From: Sinimarinibacterium arenosum
GTDB lineage: Bacteria > Pseudomonadota > Gammaproteobacteria > Nevskiales > Nevskiaceae
Length of the DNA: 64,000 nucleotides
Direction of reading: 5' to 3'
NCBI RefSeq assembly: GCF_005047655.1
Contig: NZ_SUKF01000001.1
Coordinates: 360,745-424,744 of the forward strand
Under the pieces are notes generated by a model, which was not told the DNA's origin, ran no database searches, and was given only the letters and a program-made list of their open reading frames with translations. Of this stretch, positions 8,909-18,641 are shown in pieces. Within the stretch, counting starts at the first letter, position 1, and the number at the start of each line of letters is the position of its first letter. The translations under genes and the position numbers were made by a program.

Positions 8909-9826
8909 ATGGCGACGATACGAGCGGGCGGGCTGGAATTCGCATACGAGACGTTCGGCGATGCGACGCGCCCCGCAATTGTTCTGATCATGGGACTGGG
9001 CGGCCAGCTGGTGATGTGGCCGGACAGCTTCTGCGAAGCGCTGGCTGCCGGCGGTTATCACGTGGTGCGCTTTGACAATCGTGACATCGGCCTGTCCAGC
9101 AAGCTCGATCACCTGGGCAAACCCCAACTGTTGCGCATGGGTTTGGCCTATCGGCTTGGGTTGCCGCTGAAGGCGCCCTACACCCTGGCCGAGATGGCGG
9201 CGGATACCGTCGCAGTGATGGATGCGCTCAAGCTGAAGACAGCGCACCTGATTGGTGTTTCGATGGGTGGCATGATCGCGCAACAGGTCGCCACGCAGTA
9301 CGGTTCGCGGGTCCGCAGTCTGACTTCGATCATGTCCAACAGCGGCAGCCGCAAGGTGCCTGGCGCCAGCCTGAAGCTGCAGATGCGCCTGATCCGGCGT
9401 CCGGAGCGGCGTGATCGTGAAGGTCTGATCGCTCACGGCATCCAGACCTGGCGGCTGATCGGCAGTCCGGATTACCGGGATCATGATGACGAGCTGCGCG
9501 CCAAGGTCGAACGTCAGTTCGACCGCAATCATCATCCCCAGGGGATGGCGCGGCAGACTGCGGCAATCATGGCGTCACCGAGTCGGGTGCCGCAGCTTCA
9601 GCGGCTGAAAACGCCGACCCTGATTATTCATGGCAAGCAGGATCCACTGGTGCCGGTGGCGGCGGCGCACGATCTGGCACGGCATATCCCGGGCGCGCAC
9701 CTGGAAATCATCGAGGGGATGGGACATGACCTGCCGCGCGCGCTGTTGCCGCGGATCGAGCATCTGATCCTGCATCATCTGAAGCATGCGGAGCGGGATC
9801 ACGCCCGGCCCTCGGTTCGGGCCTGA
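8909..9826 (+). CDS. Alpha/beta-fold hydrolase
   Basis: A 305-residue hydrolase. The oxyanion region is IMGLGGQLVMW near 27-37. The nucleophile elbow is GVSMGG with Ser118. The acid is in HGKQDPLVP near 241-249 and the catalytic His is in EGMGHDLP near 272-279. The family splits esters or related bonds in the cytoplasm; the substrate cannot be read from sequence. It lies 50 bp downstream of the wax-ester synthase on the same strand, so a role in ester or lipid turnover is plausible but inferred. It converges with the potassium channel gene, leaving 10 bp. Confidence 0.88.
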   Translation: MATIRAGGLEFAYETFGDATRPAIVLIMGLGGQLVMWPDSFCEALAAGGYHVVRFDNRDIGLSSKLDHLGKPQLLRMGLAYRLGLPLKAPYTLAEMAADTVAVMDALKLKTAHLIGVSMGGMIAQQVATQYGSRVRSLTSIMSNSGSRKVPGASLKLQMRLIRRPERRDREGLIAHGIQTWRLIGSPDYRDHDDELRAKVERQFDRNHHPQGMARQTAAIMASPSRVPQLQRLKTPTLIIHGKQDPLVPVAAAHDLARHIPGAHLEIIEGMGHDLPRALLPRIEHLILHHLKHAERDHARPSVRA

Positions 9827-9836
9827 GGCCGCGTTG

Positions 9837-10304
9837 TCAGCGTGGACGCCAGTAGCGCTGCATTTCGAGATACGTGAACGACGCCGACCAGGTGATCAGC
9901 ACAAAGCCGGTCAAGGCTTCGGTGCCCATGATCAGTCGGATTGCTCCGACCGGTGCAAGGTCGCCATAGCCGACCGTGGTGTACGTGGTTGCGGAAACGT
10001 ACACCGCGTCCAGAAACAGCAGTTGATCGACGCCGGTGATATGGCCGAGCTGCGGAGCATGCGTGGTGGCAAATATGCCCAGGCCAAAAATCCAGATCTC
10101 GGCAACGTCGGTCGCCAGAATGATGACGATCATCAGAAGGATGCGCGGACGTGGCTGCAGCTTCCAGTGCGGCATCGAAAAATTCAGTCGCTCCAGTACC
10201 TCGTAGTGGAGATAGGCTGCTGCCGAGACCAGCAGCGCAGTGATCAGCACCACCGCCCAATACGGGCCGGAGAGCAAGGCTTCGGACAGCCTCAGCGTGG
10301 TCAT
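9837..10304 (-). CDS. Two-TM potassium channel protein
   Basis: A 155-residue ion channel with the potassium selectivity filter TVGYGD at 110-115. About three hydrophobic segments are visible: near 14-32, 53-80 and, after the filter, 120-145, with a pore helix before the filter. This is the KcsA-like Ion_trans_2 arrangement with an extra N-terminal helix. There is no cytoplasmic regulatory domain. It starts 2 bases after the stop of another potassium channel gene, so the two are one operon. It may form homotetramers or mix with its neighbour; that is not resolvable here. Confidence 0.88.
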   Translation of the reverse strand: MTTLRLSEALLSGPYWAVVLITALLVSAAAYLHYEVLERLNFSMPHWKLQPRPRILLMIVIILATDVAEIWIFGLGIFATTHAPQLGHITGVDQLLFLDAVYVSATTYTTVGYGDLAPVGAIRLIMGTEALTGFVLITWSASFTYLEMQRYWRPR

Positions 10305-10306
10305 GA

Positions 10307-11086
10307 CTAGCCGTCTTCACCGCTATTGCGGATATGCAGCATGCGGCCGCAGTGCTTGCAGTGCACGGCGTCGGGGTCATGCCGCATCAGTCCGCAGTCC
10401 GGGCACTCGTAGTCGACCTTGGCGGGGCGGAAGATCGACTGGATCAGACGCAGGAACAGCGACACGCCGACGATCATGATCAATGCGGCCAGCAGACGCC
10501 CCCAGCTGCCGACCATGACGATGTCGCCGAAGCCGGTGGTCGTCAATGTCGTCACGGTGAAATACAGCGCGTCGACATAATCGTTGATCTGGTCGTTGAC
10601 CCTGACCTGCAGCGCGTAGACCGCCGCCGAGACAACGAAGATGAACACAAACAGGTTGGTGGCGCTGAAGATGACCTGTTCGTGACTTGCGAAAAATGCA
10701 TGCCGGCTGCGCAGTTCCCTGAGTAAGTGGTAGGAGCGCAGCAGCCGCAGCGCGCGCAGTACGCGGAGGAATACGAAGTTTTCGGTGATCGAGGGCGCGA
10801 ACAGCGACAGGATCACCGCCAGGTCAATAACGGTCATCGGACGGCTGATGAATCCCACCCGATCGCTGACGGCCCAGAAGCGCAGCAACCACTCAATCAG
10901 CAACACACTGCCGATCACATAGTCAGCAACCACCAGCCAATCGCCGTGTTCGACAAAGGTGGTGAACAGAAAGAAGAAGACCAGCGCAATATCCAGCGCC
11001 AGGGTCAGCCAGCGCAAACGCATCGAGGCCGGGCTGTTGCCGCTCAGCAGGGCCTGAAGTCGCGTCTGAAGGGAAACTTGGCTCAA
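10307..11086 (-). CDS. Voltage-gated-type potassium channel with C-terminal zinc ribbon
   Basis: A 259-residue six-TM channel. The S4-like helix carries regularly spaced arginines (FLRVLRALRLLRSYH, about 107-121). The pore has TTTGFGD at 182-188, a GFG rather than GYG filter, which is common in bacterial voltage-gated potassium channels. After S6 there is a short cytoplasmic tail with two CxxC knuckles (Cys228/231 and Cys243/246), a predicted zinc ribbon. This tail is unusual and could be a metal- or redox-responsive gate or an assembly domain. It is the first gene of a two-channel operon. Confidence 0.9.
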   Translation of the reverse strand: MSQVSLQTRLQALLSGNSPASMRLRWLTLALDIALVFFFLFTTFVEHGDWLVVADYVIGSVLLIEWLLRFWAVSDRVGFISRPMTVIDLAVILSLFAPSITENFVFLRVLRALRLLRSYHLLRELRSRHAFFASHEQVIFSATNLFVFIFVVSAAVYALQVRVNDQINDYVDALYFTVTTLTTTGFGDIVMVGSWGRLLAALIMIVGVSLFLRLIQSIFRPAKVDYECPDCGLMRHDPDAVHCKHCGRMLHIRNSGEDG

Positions 11087-11220
11087 ACGCAGTCTCCAGC
11101 GCGTGCCAGGGAAATGATGCAGCCAGTGGTCATGTCTGACCGGTGTAGTTCAGCGCACACAACGACAGCGATGATCTGGATCATCGGCGTCATTCGCGCG
11201 ACATCGTTACCACACGCAAG

Positions 11221-11251
11221 GCGGCCGTCGCCAATCCAGCACGACGGCCGC
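11221..11251 (-). terminator. Inverted repeat after the H1-like gene
   Basis: Perfect 10-bp arms (11221-11230 and 11242-11251) with an 11-base loop lie 20 bp downstream of the stop of the histone-H1-like gene on the minus strand. No run of U follows, so a rho-independent terminator is possible but not proven. The rest of the 183-bp gap between the channel and H1-like genes holds nothing I recognise. Confidence 0.4.
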
Positions 11252-11270
11252 GTTACATTCGGTCGGCGTG

Positions 11271-11624
11271 TCAGCCAGCAGCTTTGGCCGCTTTTTTCAC
11301 AGCCTTCTTTGCCACTTTCTTGACCGCCTTTTTCGTAGGCTTCGGAGCCGCCTTTTTGGCCGGCTTCTTTGCCGCAGCTTTGGCTGGCTTGGCTTCGGTC
11401 TTGAGGATGTCGATCAGTTTGTCGACGGCCGACTCGACCGGCGTTCCTTTGACCGCGCCCTTGAATGCAGTCACGCGGCTCTGATGCGACATGACCCAAT
11501 GCAATGCTGCGTCGGCTGCTTTGGTGCGCAGCGAGGCAACCTGTTTTTTGCGTGATGCAGTGACAGAGTTGAGCTTCTTCTTGAACGCCTGAATCTGGGC
11601 GTCGAACGACGGGGTAGCGGGCAT
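11271..11624 (-). CDS. Histone-H1-like lysine/alanine-rich protein
   Basis: A 117-residue protein. An N-terminal helical domain (about 1-75) is followed by a lysine/alanine/proline tail (from KAAAKKPAKKAA onward), the composition of histone H1 C-termini. Bacterial proteins with such tails include AlgP and HctB-like nucleoid proteins and PhaF-type phasins that tether polyester granules to DNA. The N-terminal domain does not let me choose between them. The ATG at 11624 has GGGAGA 8 bases upstream. Lysine-rich tails are plausible substrates for the SET protein at 4027-4494, but no evidence links them. Confidence 0.75.
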   Translation of the reverse strand: MPATPSFDAQIQAFKKKLNSVTASRKKQVASLRTKAADAALHWVMSHQSRVTAFKGAVKGTPVESAVDKLIDILKTEAKPAKAAAKKPAKKAAPKPTKKAVKKVAKKAVKKAAKAAG

Positions 11625-11705
11625 GTCAGCAGTCTCCCTATGCGAAGGAAGCTGCAGCATAGCAGCAAGTCGTCGCTGCGCCAGTAGCGCTGATCATGGC
11701 GCTGA

Positions 11706-11963
11706 TCAGATTCCCATCGAACTCAGACTGGCAACGATGCGTTGCAGGATTTCAGTCGCACGCGGATGCTCGACTTCAAAGTCGGTGATCGCACTGCTGA
11801 GTCCATCCACCAGGGGCTCGGTGCGCTGTGAGGACTCGCCCAGTTCAGCTTCGATACGCTCGACCAGCGACAGCAGTCGCTCGCGCCCGGGTGCATCGGC
11901 ATCAAGCTGATTCAGCTCGCTGCGCAGCTGCGCGATATCCTGTTTCAAACGATCCTGATGCAC
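11706..11963 (-). CDS. DUF4404-family small helical protein
   Basis: About 85 residues, entirely helical and acidic. It has the pattern of the DUF4404 family: DRLKQDIAQLRSEL at the start and FEVEHPRATEILQRI near the C-terminus. A GTG at 11963 with GGAG 8 bases upstream fits the family length. An in-frame ATG at 11993 would add ten residues without a ribosome site. The function is unknown. It is upstream of the H1-like gene on the same strand, 81 bp away. Confidence 0.75.
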   Translation of the reverse strand: MHQDRLKQDIAQLRSELNQLDADAPGRERLLSLVERIEAELGESSQRTEPLVDGLSSAITDFEVEHPRATEILQRIVASLSSMGI

Positions 11964-12140
11964 GTGCGAATCTCCAGCCTCTGGGGCATGCATTGTTCGG
12001 ACCTGCGCGAGCGCTGTCCAGCGGCGGACATTTTCTTTCAGGCTGAGCGGGGCGGCGATGATGCAGGTCAGTCAGGTTTTACGACACACCCGATGTGATG
12101 TGTTATCCAGCTGGTCAACGACTTCGCGACACGAACACCG

Positions 12141-12677
12141 ATGAAATCTCCTGTGCCGGACTCCGCCTCGATTGCCGACCCCTGCGTATGGATTGAGCGG
12201 CTGGCGCTGCAGCCGCATCCCGAGGGCGGCTACTTTCGCCGGATCTACACCGATCCGGTTGTGACTGCGCAGGGCTCGAAGTCCAGGCCGCGGCTCAGCT
12301 CGATTCACTATCTGCTGACGGCCGCCTGCCCGCTTGGCGTGATGCACCGTAATCGTTCAACGATACTTCATTACCTCCAGCACGGTGGGCCGGTGGAATA
12401 CCTGACGCTGTCGGAGCAAGGCGTATTGCAGCGGCAGCTTCTGGGATACGAACCGGACCAAGCATTGTTTCTTCAGGTGCCTGGTGGTTGCTGGAAGGCC
12501 AGTCGTCTGCAGCCGGGAGTGCCCCACGCCTTGGTCAGCGAAGTGGTGGTGCCCGGCTTTGATCCAGAGGATCACGATTTTCTGTCTCAGGACGACCTGC
12601 GTCGCCTGTATCCACACCATGTCGAAGCGCTGCAGGAGTTCGTGCGTCAGGAGGCAGGTTCGGATCCGTTTGCCTGA
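12141..12677 (+). CDS. Cupin, DUF985 family
   Basis: A 178-residue cupin-fold protein of the DUF985 (Cupin_5) family. Diagnostic segments are LQPHPEGGYFRRIY (about 24-37), SIHYLL, MHRNRSTILHYLQHG (about 68-82) and GVPHALVSEVVVPGFD. The biochemical role is unknown in the family, though some members have been linked to sugar epimerase-like folds. The metal-binding histidines of classical cupins are only partly kept. It stands alone, followed by the MoaF-like gene on the same strand. Confidence 0.85.
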   Translation: MKSPVPDSASIADPCVWIERLALQPHPEGGYFRRIYTDPVVTAQGSKSRPRLSSIHYLLTAACPLGVMHRNRSTILHYLQHGGPVEYLTLSEQGVLQRQLLGYEPDQALFLQVPGGCWKASRLQPGVPHALVSEVVVPGFDPEDHDFLSQDDLRRLYPHHVEALQEFVRQEAGSDPFA

Positions 12678-12818
12678 GGAGGCGGCTGTCGGGAGGTCCG
12701 GCCGGGAACGGACAGCGTGGATTCAGGTCCAACCGGGCATGCTGTGGACCATCCGCCACCATGGCAATGGTGCCTGCCAGCGGCCGTATCGGCCGCCGGC
12801 ATCCTATGGAATCCGAAT

Positions 12819-13358
12819 ATGAACGCATCCAACGCATCCACGCCGACAAATTTCGGTCGTCGACAGCATCGCTGGATCCGGCGCCTGGGCGGCGGATTGG
12901 TCCTGTTGCTGGTGTCCTTGCTGAGCTTTGTCCGCATGGCCGATGGCAGCACCGTCGGCGTCAGCGAAGTTCCGGTGCGACAGCTGGTCGGGACCACGCT
13001 GCGCTACGCCATGCCTGACGGCGAGTACGTCGAGCGGGAATTCGTGGCGCAGGATAAGGCCCGCTGGCGCATGCTCAACGGTACGCGCGAAGGGGATCAG
13101 GGCACTGAGGCGCTGAAGATCGTGCGCATGGGGCCTGCCGTGTTCTTCGTCAATCGGGTCGATGCGCAGAATGGCGACACCATTAGCGAGGTCTACAACC
13201 TCGCGACGCAGACCGTTGCAGTCTATGTGACGCGACTCGACCCTGATGATGCGAACCGCCGGATCGAAGAATCGGTTGAAGGTCGCGTGGAAATTATCCG
13301 GGATGCCGGTGAAGGTGAGCACGCTGCTGCCGGTGGCGTGACTGAACCGGCGGTGTAA
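12819..13358 (+). CDS. Exported or membrane-anchored MoaF-like lipocalin-fold protein
   Basis: About 179 residues. A basic N-terminus and one hydrophobic helix (about 25-42) act as a signal or anchor. The remainder has lipocalin-like features seen in MoaF-type proteins: VGTTLRYAMPDGEYVEREFV, ALKIVRMGPAVFFVNRVD and the following TISEVYNLATQTVAVYV. I chose the ATG at 12819 because upstream residues lack coding character. Ligand and role are unknown. It converges with a dienelactone-hydrolase gene. Confidence 0.55.
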   Translation: MNASNASTPTNFGRRQHRWIRRLGGGLVLLLVSLLSFVRMADGSTVGVSEVPVRQLVGTTLRYAMPDGEYVEREFVAQDKARWRMLNGTREGDQGTEALKIVRMGPAVFFVNRVDAQNGDTISEVYNLATQTVAVYVTRLDPDDANRRIEESVEGRVEIIRDAGEGEHAAAGGVTEPAV

Positions 13359-13401
13359 ACGGCCGGTATTCGAGAAGATCTGGTGCCACGGTGATCCTGC
13401 T

Positions 13402-14238
13402 TCAGCGCCCCGCAAAGGCATCGGCAAGGAAGTTGCGCATCATCGCGTAGGCCCGATGTGCTGCCTTGGGGTTGTATTGCGCCTTGCCTGGCGTATTGGC
13501 GTCGGGATCGGTAAACGAGTGCACTGCGCCGCCGAAACGCACCAGTTGCCAGTCGGCACCCGCTGAGCGCATTTCTTCCACAAAGGCATCGACCTGTGGC
13601 TGCGGCACATAGGGATCCGCGTCACCGTGCAGCGCCAGGATGCGGGTGCGCAGCGGTTGATCGGGGACCTCGCTCGGCGGCAATGACAGGTTGCCGTGGA
13701 ATGACACCACTGCGGACAGTGGAGTGCCTGTACGCGCCAACTCCAGAACCGTCGCGCCGCCAAAGCAGAAACCGATCGCCGCAAACCGCTGCACATCTGC
13801 AATATCGGCAGCTTGGGCGGCCCACGCCAGCGCTTGCTCGTGTGCGGCCAGAATCCGTCGGCGCAGATCAGCTCGGTCGCCATAGAGGGCCTGGACTGTG
13901 CGGCCCGCCGCGGCAGCGTCTGCCGGTTGTGCGTCGCGGCCGTACATGTCGGCAACGAAAACCACATAGTCACGCCCGGCGATCTGTGCCGCCTGGCTAC
14001 GGTTTGCTGCGGTGGTGCCCAGCCAGTTCGGGACCATTAACAGCAGCGGACGGGAGGAGCGGATGCTGTCATCGTAGTAGACGTAGGCGCGGTGTTCGCG
14101 ATCACCCATGCGATAGTCGACGATCTTTTCCACAATCTGCGCCCCGGTCTGAGACGCGCTGCCGGCGTGTCCCATCATCGATGTCAGCATCGCAACAGCG
14201 CCGAGCATCGACGGAAAAATCCCTGTACGGAAGTTCAT
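13402..14238 (-). CDS. Exported dienelactone hydrolase family protein
   Basis: A 278-residue alpha/beta hydrolase with a signal peptide (cleavage near residue 25-29). The cysteine nucleophile elbow is GFCFGG with Cys158. The acid is in HGDADPYVP (about 204-212) and the catalytic histidine is His240 (GGAVHSFT). A cysteine nucleophile identifies the dienelactone hydrolase group, which opens lactone rings or cleaves related esters. An exported copy is less usual than the cytosolic ClcD type. AGGAG lies 6 bases before the ATG. A thioesterase gene ends 9 bp upstream on the same strand, so the two are probably co-transcribed. Confidence 0.85.
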   Translation of the reverse strand: MNFRTGIFPSMLGAVAMLTSMMGHAGSASQTGAQIVEKIVDYRMGDREHRAYVYYDDSIRSSRPLLLMVPNWLGTTAANRSQAAQIAGRDYVVFVADMYGRDAQPADAAAAGRTVQALYGDRADLRRRILAAHEQALAWAAQAADIADVQRFAAIGFCFGGATVLELARTGTPLSAVVSFHGNLSLPPSEVPDQPLRTRILALHGDADPYVPQPQVDAFVEEMRSAGADWQLVRFGGAVHSFTDPDANTPGKAQYNPKAAHRAYAMMRNFLADAFAGR

Positions 14239-14247
14239 CGGCGACTC

Positions 14248-15036
14248 CTATCCAAAAGCGACGACACACTGTCGGCTCAGTGCCGCGAGCGTGCCATCCG
14301 GGGCGTACAGCGCGGCGGTCTGTGCCAGATAGCCGTCTGCTGCCTGGGTGACTTCAGCGTCCATGCACCAATCCGCACTTGGGTCATCATCGTCCTTGTG
14401 GCGGAACAACTCCAGAGTCCAGGTGAGTGAACTCGCCGGAGACGGCCGCCGCAGCATCGACAGCGCCGGACTGGGAATCACATCCGCATAGCCCAGTAGA
14501 TGGCACTCGTCCAGCGGCTGTGGCTGCCGGTTGCGCACGAGGACGCGCGTTTTCGCCTCGGTGGCACCAGTGAACGGTGTGCCGCCAGCGATCCAGCGCA
14601 TGCGGTAATGCTTGGTGAATGCCGGGGTGATGCCCTCGACATACGGAATCTCGCGCGCTGTACTCGCATCCGGATCGACCGGCAGCGTCTGCGCCAGATG
14701 CAGGCTGGAATCCCGCCCGCGACCGAAAATCGCCATCACCAGACACAGTGTCTGATCCCCGGCGACGATGCGTCCTTCGCAGTGCATCACCGATTTGCCC
14801 ACGCGCAGCAAGCGGGTTTGAATCTGGACCTCTCCCGCAGGAACGGGTGCGATGAAGGTGGCCTGGATGACCCGCAAAGGAACTTCCGCGGGTGCCGATG
14901 CGCGCAAGGCGCGCACGATCAGGGCAACCTGCAAGCCTCCGAACAGGGTGCGGCCCTGGAGCCAGTCGTTGCCGACGATGGCGGAGTGGCGCCCGGAGTC
15001 ACCCCGCACGGTGTTCAGAACCTCGCTCAACAGCAC
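14248..15036 (-). CDS. Acyl-CoA thioesterase, double-hotdog (TesB-like)
   Basis: A cytosolic thioesterase hydrolysing acyl-CoA to free acid and CoA. The N-terminal hotdog shows WLQGRTLFGGLQVALI, and a second hotdog runs through GGTPFTGATEAKTRV to the C-terminus. I place the start at a GTG at 15036 with GGAG 7 bases upstream, giving 262 residues, the family size. The frame is open to about 15396 with ATGs up to 15183, but that part lacks family similarity and would occupy the promoter region facing the TonB receptor. The gene leads into the exported dienelactone hydrolase. Confidence 0.82.
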   Translation of the reverse strand: MLLSEVLNTVRGDSGRHSAIVGNDWLQGRTLFGGLQVALIVRALRASAPAEVPLRVIQATFIAPVPAGEVQIQTRLLRVGKSVMHCEGRIVAGDQTLCLVMAIFGRGRDSSLHLAQTLPVDPDASTAREIPYVEGITPAFTKHYRMRWIAGGTPFTGATEAKTRVLVRNRQPQPLDECHLLGYADVIPSPALSMLRRPSPASSLTWTLELFRHKDDDDPSADWCMDAEVTQAADGYLAQTAALYAPDGTLAALSRQCVVAFG

Positions 15037-15304
15037 ATCAGACTCCGTTGTGGAAATGGATCGGGGAAATGTCGGTTTCGGGGCTCGCGGTTGGTGCGCC
15101 TGCTTCAGGCGGGAATGAATTCCGCCGGGCGCATACCGGATGGCGAGTGATTTTCGCATTTCTCCGGGCTCTGACTCCGGCATGTCCATCGCATCTGGGG
15201 GGAATCCCGGATGACGAAAGCAATTGCCTCGTAGTAGTGTAGGAAAGGGATTACATGAATATGAGTGCGGCCGACAGCGGCGTGCTCCGGGGATAGGGGT
15301 TGCG

Positions 15305-18300
15305 ATGAACGGGAAACTTGCGCGCGGGCTGCTGCCCGCCAGCTGGATGCTTGCTGCTCTTCTGGCTGGGCCGGCGAATGCACAGGATGACGCCATGGCG
15401 GAAGTCGTGCCGACCTACGAGTTGGAATCGGCCGAGCTTTCCGACAGCGCTGTGGTCGTGACCGAGTCCGCTTCGGATGAAGGCGAGCCACAGGGCGAGC
15501 CATCGCCTGCAAGCGAAGATGCCGCGGTGTCGACGATTGGTGTCGAGCCCTTGCGCGCCGATGGCGAGGATTCGGCCATTGCCGAGGATCGTTCGCGACT
15601 CGAAACCATTGAGGTGACCGGATCGCGCATTCGTCGCACCGACTACGAGACCGCGCAGCCGGTGTTGCTGATCAGCCGTCAGGATATCGAGCGGTCCGGC
15701 ATGACCTCGATCGGTGATCTGCTGCAGAACCTGCCGCAGGCTGGCGCGGCACTGAATACCGCATTCAATAACGGTGGTGACGGCGCGGTTGAGATCGATC
15801 TGCGCAATCTGGGTTCGAACCGCGTGCTGGTGCTGGTCAATGGCCGCCGCTGGGTCGGTGGATTGAGTCAGTTGCGCACCAACTCGGTGGATCTCAACAC
15901 CATTCCGATCTCGATCATCGACAGCATTGAAGTGCTCAAGGACGGCGCTTCGGCGGTCTACGGCTCGGATGCGATCGCCGGCGTGGTCAACATCAAGACG
16001 CGCCGCGACTTCGACGGCGCCGAGCTGCGCGGGCAGGCGCAGGTCTACGACGATGGCAAGGGCCTGACGCAGTCCTACAGCTATGCCGCGGGCTCCAACA
16101 ATGGCAGCACCGGCGTGTTCATGGATCTGAGCTATGTGAACCAGAGCGAACTGTTCGCTGGAGATCGGGACCTCTCCTCCGTGCCGACCTACGGCACCGG
16201 CATCAGCCGCGGCAGTTCATTCACGCCGCAAGGGCGCATCCTGTTTGTGCCCAACGCGATCAACGGCAACGTCATCGCCAACGGCCAGACGGATCCGGCC
16301 AGCGCCTGCTACGACCTGTCCGGCGCGGTGGCTGGCGGTGCCCTGAGCGATCCCTTCGGTACCGCTGGAGCGCCTGATCCCGGGGTTGGTGGTATCGACG
16401 ATCCGGGCTTGAGCCTGCCGTTCGGCTCGCCGCTGACGATCTGCGATCTGGCGCGGCGTCCGGGTCAGGGCACCGATCCTTCGGGCAACTACGTGCGCTT
16501 TGATCAGAATGTCGATGCCTACAACTACGCGCCGATCAACTATCTGCTGACGCCGAGCGAGCGTTACAGCATCTTCGGCCAGCTGACCCACGAATTCGAC
16601 AGCGGCATCCGCTTTACCAGTGAAGCCTTGTACAACCTGCGCAAGTCAGCGCAGCGCCTGGCCGAGACGCCCGTGGGCGTTGGCGATGCCCTGCCGGCGC
16701 CGTTTTCGCTGGCATACGTCGATTCCACCAACCCGTACAACCCGACCAACCCGCAGAGCCCGTATTACATTCCGGGGACGACCGCGCAGGATATCGGCCG
16801 TGGCGATGCGGGCACGGGTCTGATCGGTCTGGGCGCGGTACTGCGTCGCATGGTTGAACTCGGACCTCGCCAGTTCGAGCAGGATGTGGGGACCTACCGC
16901 GTCGGCGGCGGCTTCGATGGTCAATTTGGTCTGTACAGTTCGTCGGTCGACTGGAACCTGGGAGCGGCGTATTCGGAAAGCACCTTGGCCACAACCGAGG
17001 CCGGTCTGATCAACATGGAACGCCTCGCGCGCGCCGTCGGCCCGCTTGCCGACTGCGCCGGGGATGACGTCAACAGCGCACCGCCGTCAGCGGCGGGCTG
17101 CGTTCCGTTTGATCTGTTCGGCGGTCCGGGAACGATTACGCCGGAAATGCTGGGCTATGTGGCCTATACCGCGCATGACACCGCGCGTCAGCAGCAGCGT
17201 CTGTTCTACGGCAACGCCTCGACCAACCTGCCAATCGTCGACTGGCTGCCGGGCGCGCTGGGCGTGGCAACCGGTGTCGAGCTGCGGACCGAGTCGTTCG
17301 AGAGCACACCGGATGCGACCAAGGTTGCCGGCATTTCCAGCACCAATGCCTCAGCCCCGACGCATGGCAGCTATGACGCCTTTGAGGCATACATCGAGCT
17401 GGCCATTCCACTTCTGGCCAACCTGCCTCTGATCAACAGCTTCGATCTGAGTCTGGCGACGCGTTATTCGGATTACGGCGACATCGGTTCGAACACCAGC
17501 TCCAAGGTCGGGCTGGAATGGCGCATGTTCGATAACCTGCTGCTGCGTGGGACCTGGTCAGAGGCGTTCCGTGCGCCGTCGATCACCGAGCTGTACCTCG
17601 GTGCCGTCACCAGCTTCCCTGAAGTCAATGATCCGTGCGCGTCGGGCGAGCGCGACACTGATCCGAACGTGTCCGCAAATTGCGACGCCGACGGGGCGGC
17701 CAGCTCACAGACCAATGCCCAGTTGCCGACAATCTATGGCGGTAATCCGGATCTGAATCCGGAAACGGCGACCTCGATCACCGCGGGTCTCGTCTACAGC
17801 CCTGACTTCATCCAGGACTTCAGCGTCACCGTCGACTGGTATCAGATTCAGCTCGATGACTTCATCTCGTTTATCGGCACCGACCAGATCTTCGAGCTGT
17901 GCTATCGCGCCGATCCGGATCAGCGTGCGCTGTGCGATCGTGTTCAGCGCGGGCCGAGCGGCGAGATTTCCAGCATCCAGAACAGTGCGGTCAATTTCTC
18001 CGCGCTGGAAGTGGCGGGTGTCGACATCAACCTCGACTGGCGCATCCACGCCGACTGGCTGGATCAGCTGGGCAGTTTCCGCGTCATGCTCGACGGATCC
18101 TACGTCAGCGAGTACACCACCATCGTTCCGGCCTCGTCCGGACCGGATGTGCGCAGTGGCTTGGTCGGGTACGAGTTTGGTGGGCAAGGCGCGATCCCGC
18201 GCTTCAAGGCGAACGCGCAGCTGATCTATTCCAATGGACCGTGGGAGGCGAGCTGGACCACGCGTTTCATCTATCACGTCTATGAAGTCTGTGACGACGG

Positions 18301-18616
18301 CTACCAGGATCCGGGTGCGGCCGCCGGCGGTGGCAATCCGACGCCGATTCTGTCCCTGGATGAGTACGGACTGTGTTCGGGGCCGGTGCACCCGGATTAC
18401 GGTGTCCTCAACGAGATCAAGACCACGTTCTATCACGACGTGCAGCTGTCTTATGACGTTCCGAACTGGAATACGCGTCTGGTCATTGGCGTGATCAATG
18501 CGCTGGACCAGGATCCGCCGCCGGTGTATTCGTCATTTGCCAGCAGCTACGACCCGACCACCTACGACGTGCCGGGATCGCGCACGCCGTACATCCGCTT
18601 CGTCTCGAACTTCTAG
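15305..18616 (+). CDS. TonB-dependent outer-membrane receptor (large, 1103 aa)
   Basis: A TonB-dependent receptor. The signal peptide ends near NAQ (residue 27). An acidic low-complexity stretch (28-98) follows, then a TonB-box-like LETIEVTG (99-106) and a plug domain with the typical [10 protein letters not shown] and GDLLQNLP segments. The 22-strand barrel ends in RFVSNF with a terminal phenylalanine. It imports a ligand using TonB energy; the VTGSRI type is common in Xanthomonas and Caulobacter relatives and is often linked to plant polymers, but the substrate here is unknown. Extracellular loops contain several cysteine pairs. The ATG at 15305 precedes the signal; an in-frame TTG at 15224 is unlikely. 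A strong terminator follows. Confidence 0.92.
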   Translation: MNGKLARGLLPASWMLAALLAGPANAQDDAMAEVVPTYELESAELSDSAVVVTESASDEGEPQGEPSPASEDAAVSTIGVEPLRADGEDSAIAEDRSRLETIEVTGSRIRRTDYETAQPVLLISRQDIERSGMTSIGDLLQNLPQAGAALNTAFNNGGDGAVEIDLRNLGSNRVLVLVNGRRWVGGLSQLRTNSVDLNTIPISIIDSIEVLKDGASAVYGSDAIAGVVNIKTRRDFDGAELRGQAQVYDDGKGLTQSYSYAAGSNNGSTGVFMDLSYVNQSELFAGDRDLSSVPTYGTGISRGSSFTPQGRILFVPNAINGNVIANGQTDPASACYDLSGAVAGGALSDPFGTAGAPDPGVGGIDDPGLSLPFGSPLTICDLARRPGQGTDPSGNYVRFDQNVDAYNYAPINYLLTPSERYSIFGQLTHEFDSGIRFTSEALYNLRKSAQRLAETPVGVGDALPAPFSLAYVDSTNPYNPTNPQSPYYIPGTTAQDIGRGDAGTGLIGLGAVLRRMVELGPRQFEQDVGTYRVGGGFDGQFGLYSSSVDWNLGAAYSESTLATTEAGLINMERLARAVGPLADCAGDDVNSAPPSAAGCVPFDLFGGPGTITPEMLGYVAYTAHDTARQQQRLFYGNASTNLPIVDWLPGALGVATGVELRTESFESTPDATKVAGISSTNASAPTHGSYDAFEAYIELAIPLLANLPLINSFDLSLATRYSDYGDIGSNTSSKVGLEWRMFDNLLLRGTWSEAFRAPSITELYLGAVTSFPEVNDPCASGERDTDPNVSANCDADGAASSQTNAQLPTIYGGNPDLNPETATSITAGLVYSPDFIQDFSVTVDWYQIQLDDFISFIGTDQIFELCYRADPDQRALCDRVQRGPSGEISSIQNSAVNFSALEVAGVDINLDWRIHADWLDQLGSFRVMLDGSYVSEYTTIVPASSGPDVRSGLVGYEFGGQGAIPRFKANAQLIYSNGPWEASWTTRFIYHVYEVCDDGYQDPGAAAGGGNPTPILSLDEYGLCSGPVHPDYGVLNEIKTTFYHDVQLSYDVPNWNTRLVIGVINALDQDPPPVYSSFASSYDPTTYDVPGSRTPYIRFVSNF

Positions 18617-18641
18617 CGCAGCGGAACAGCTTCACTCCCGG

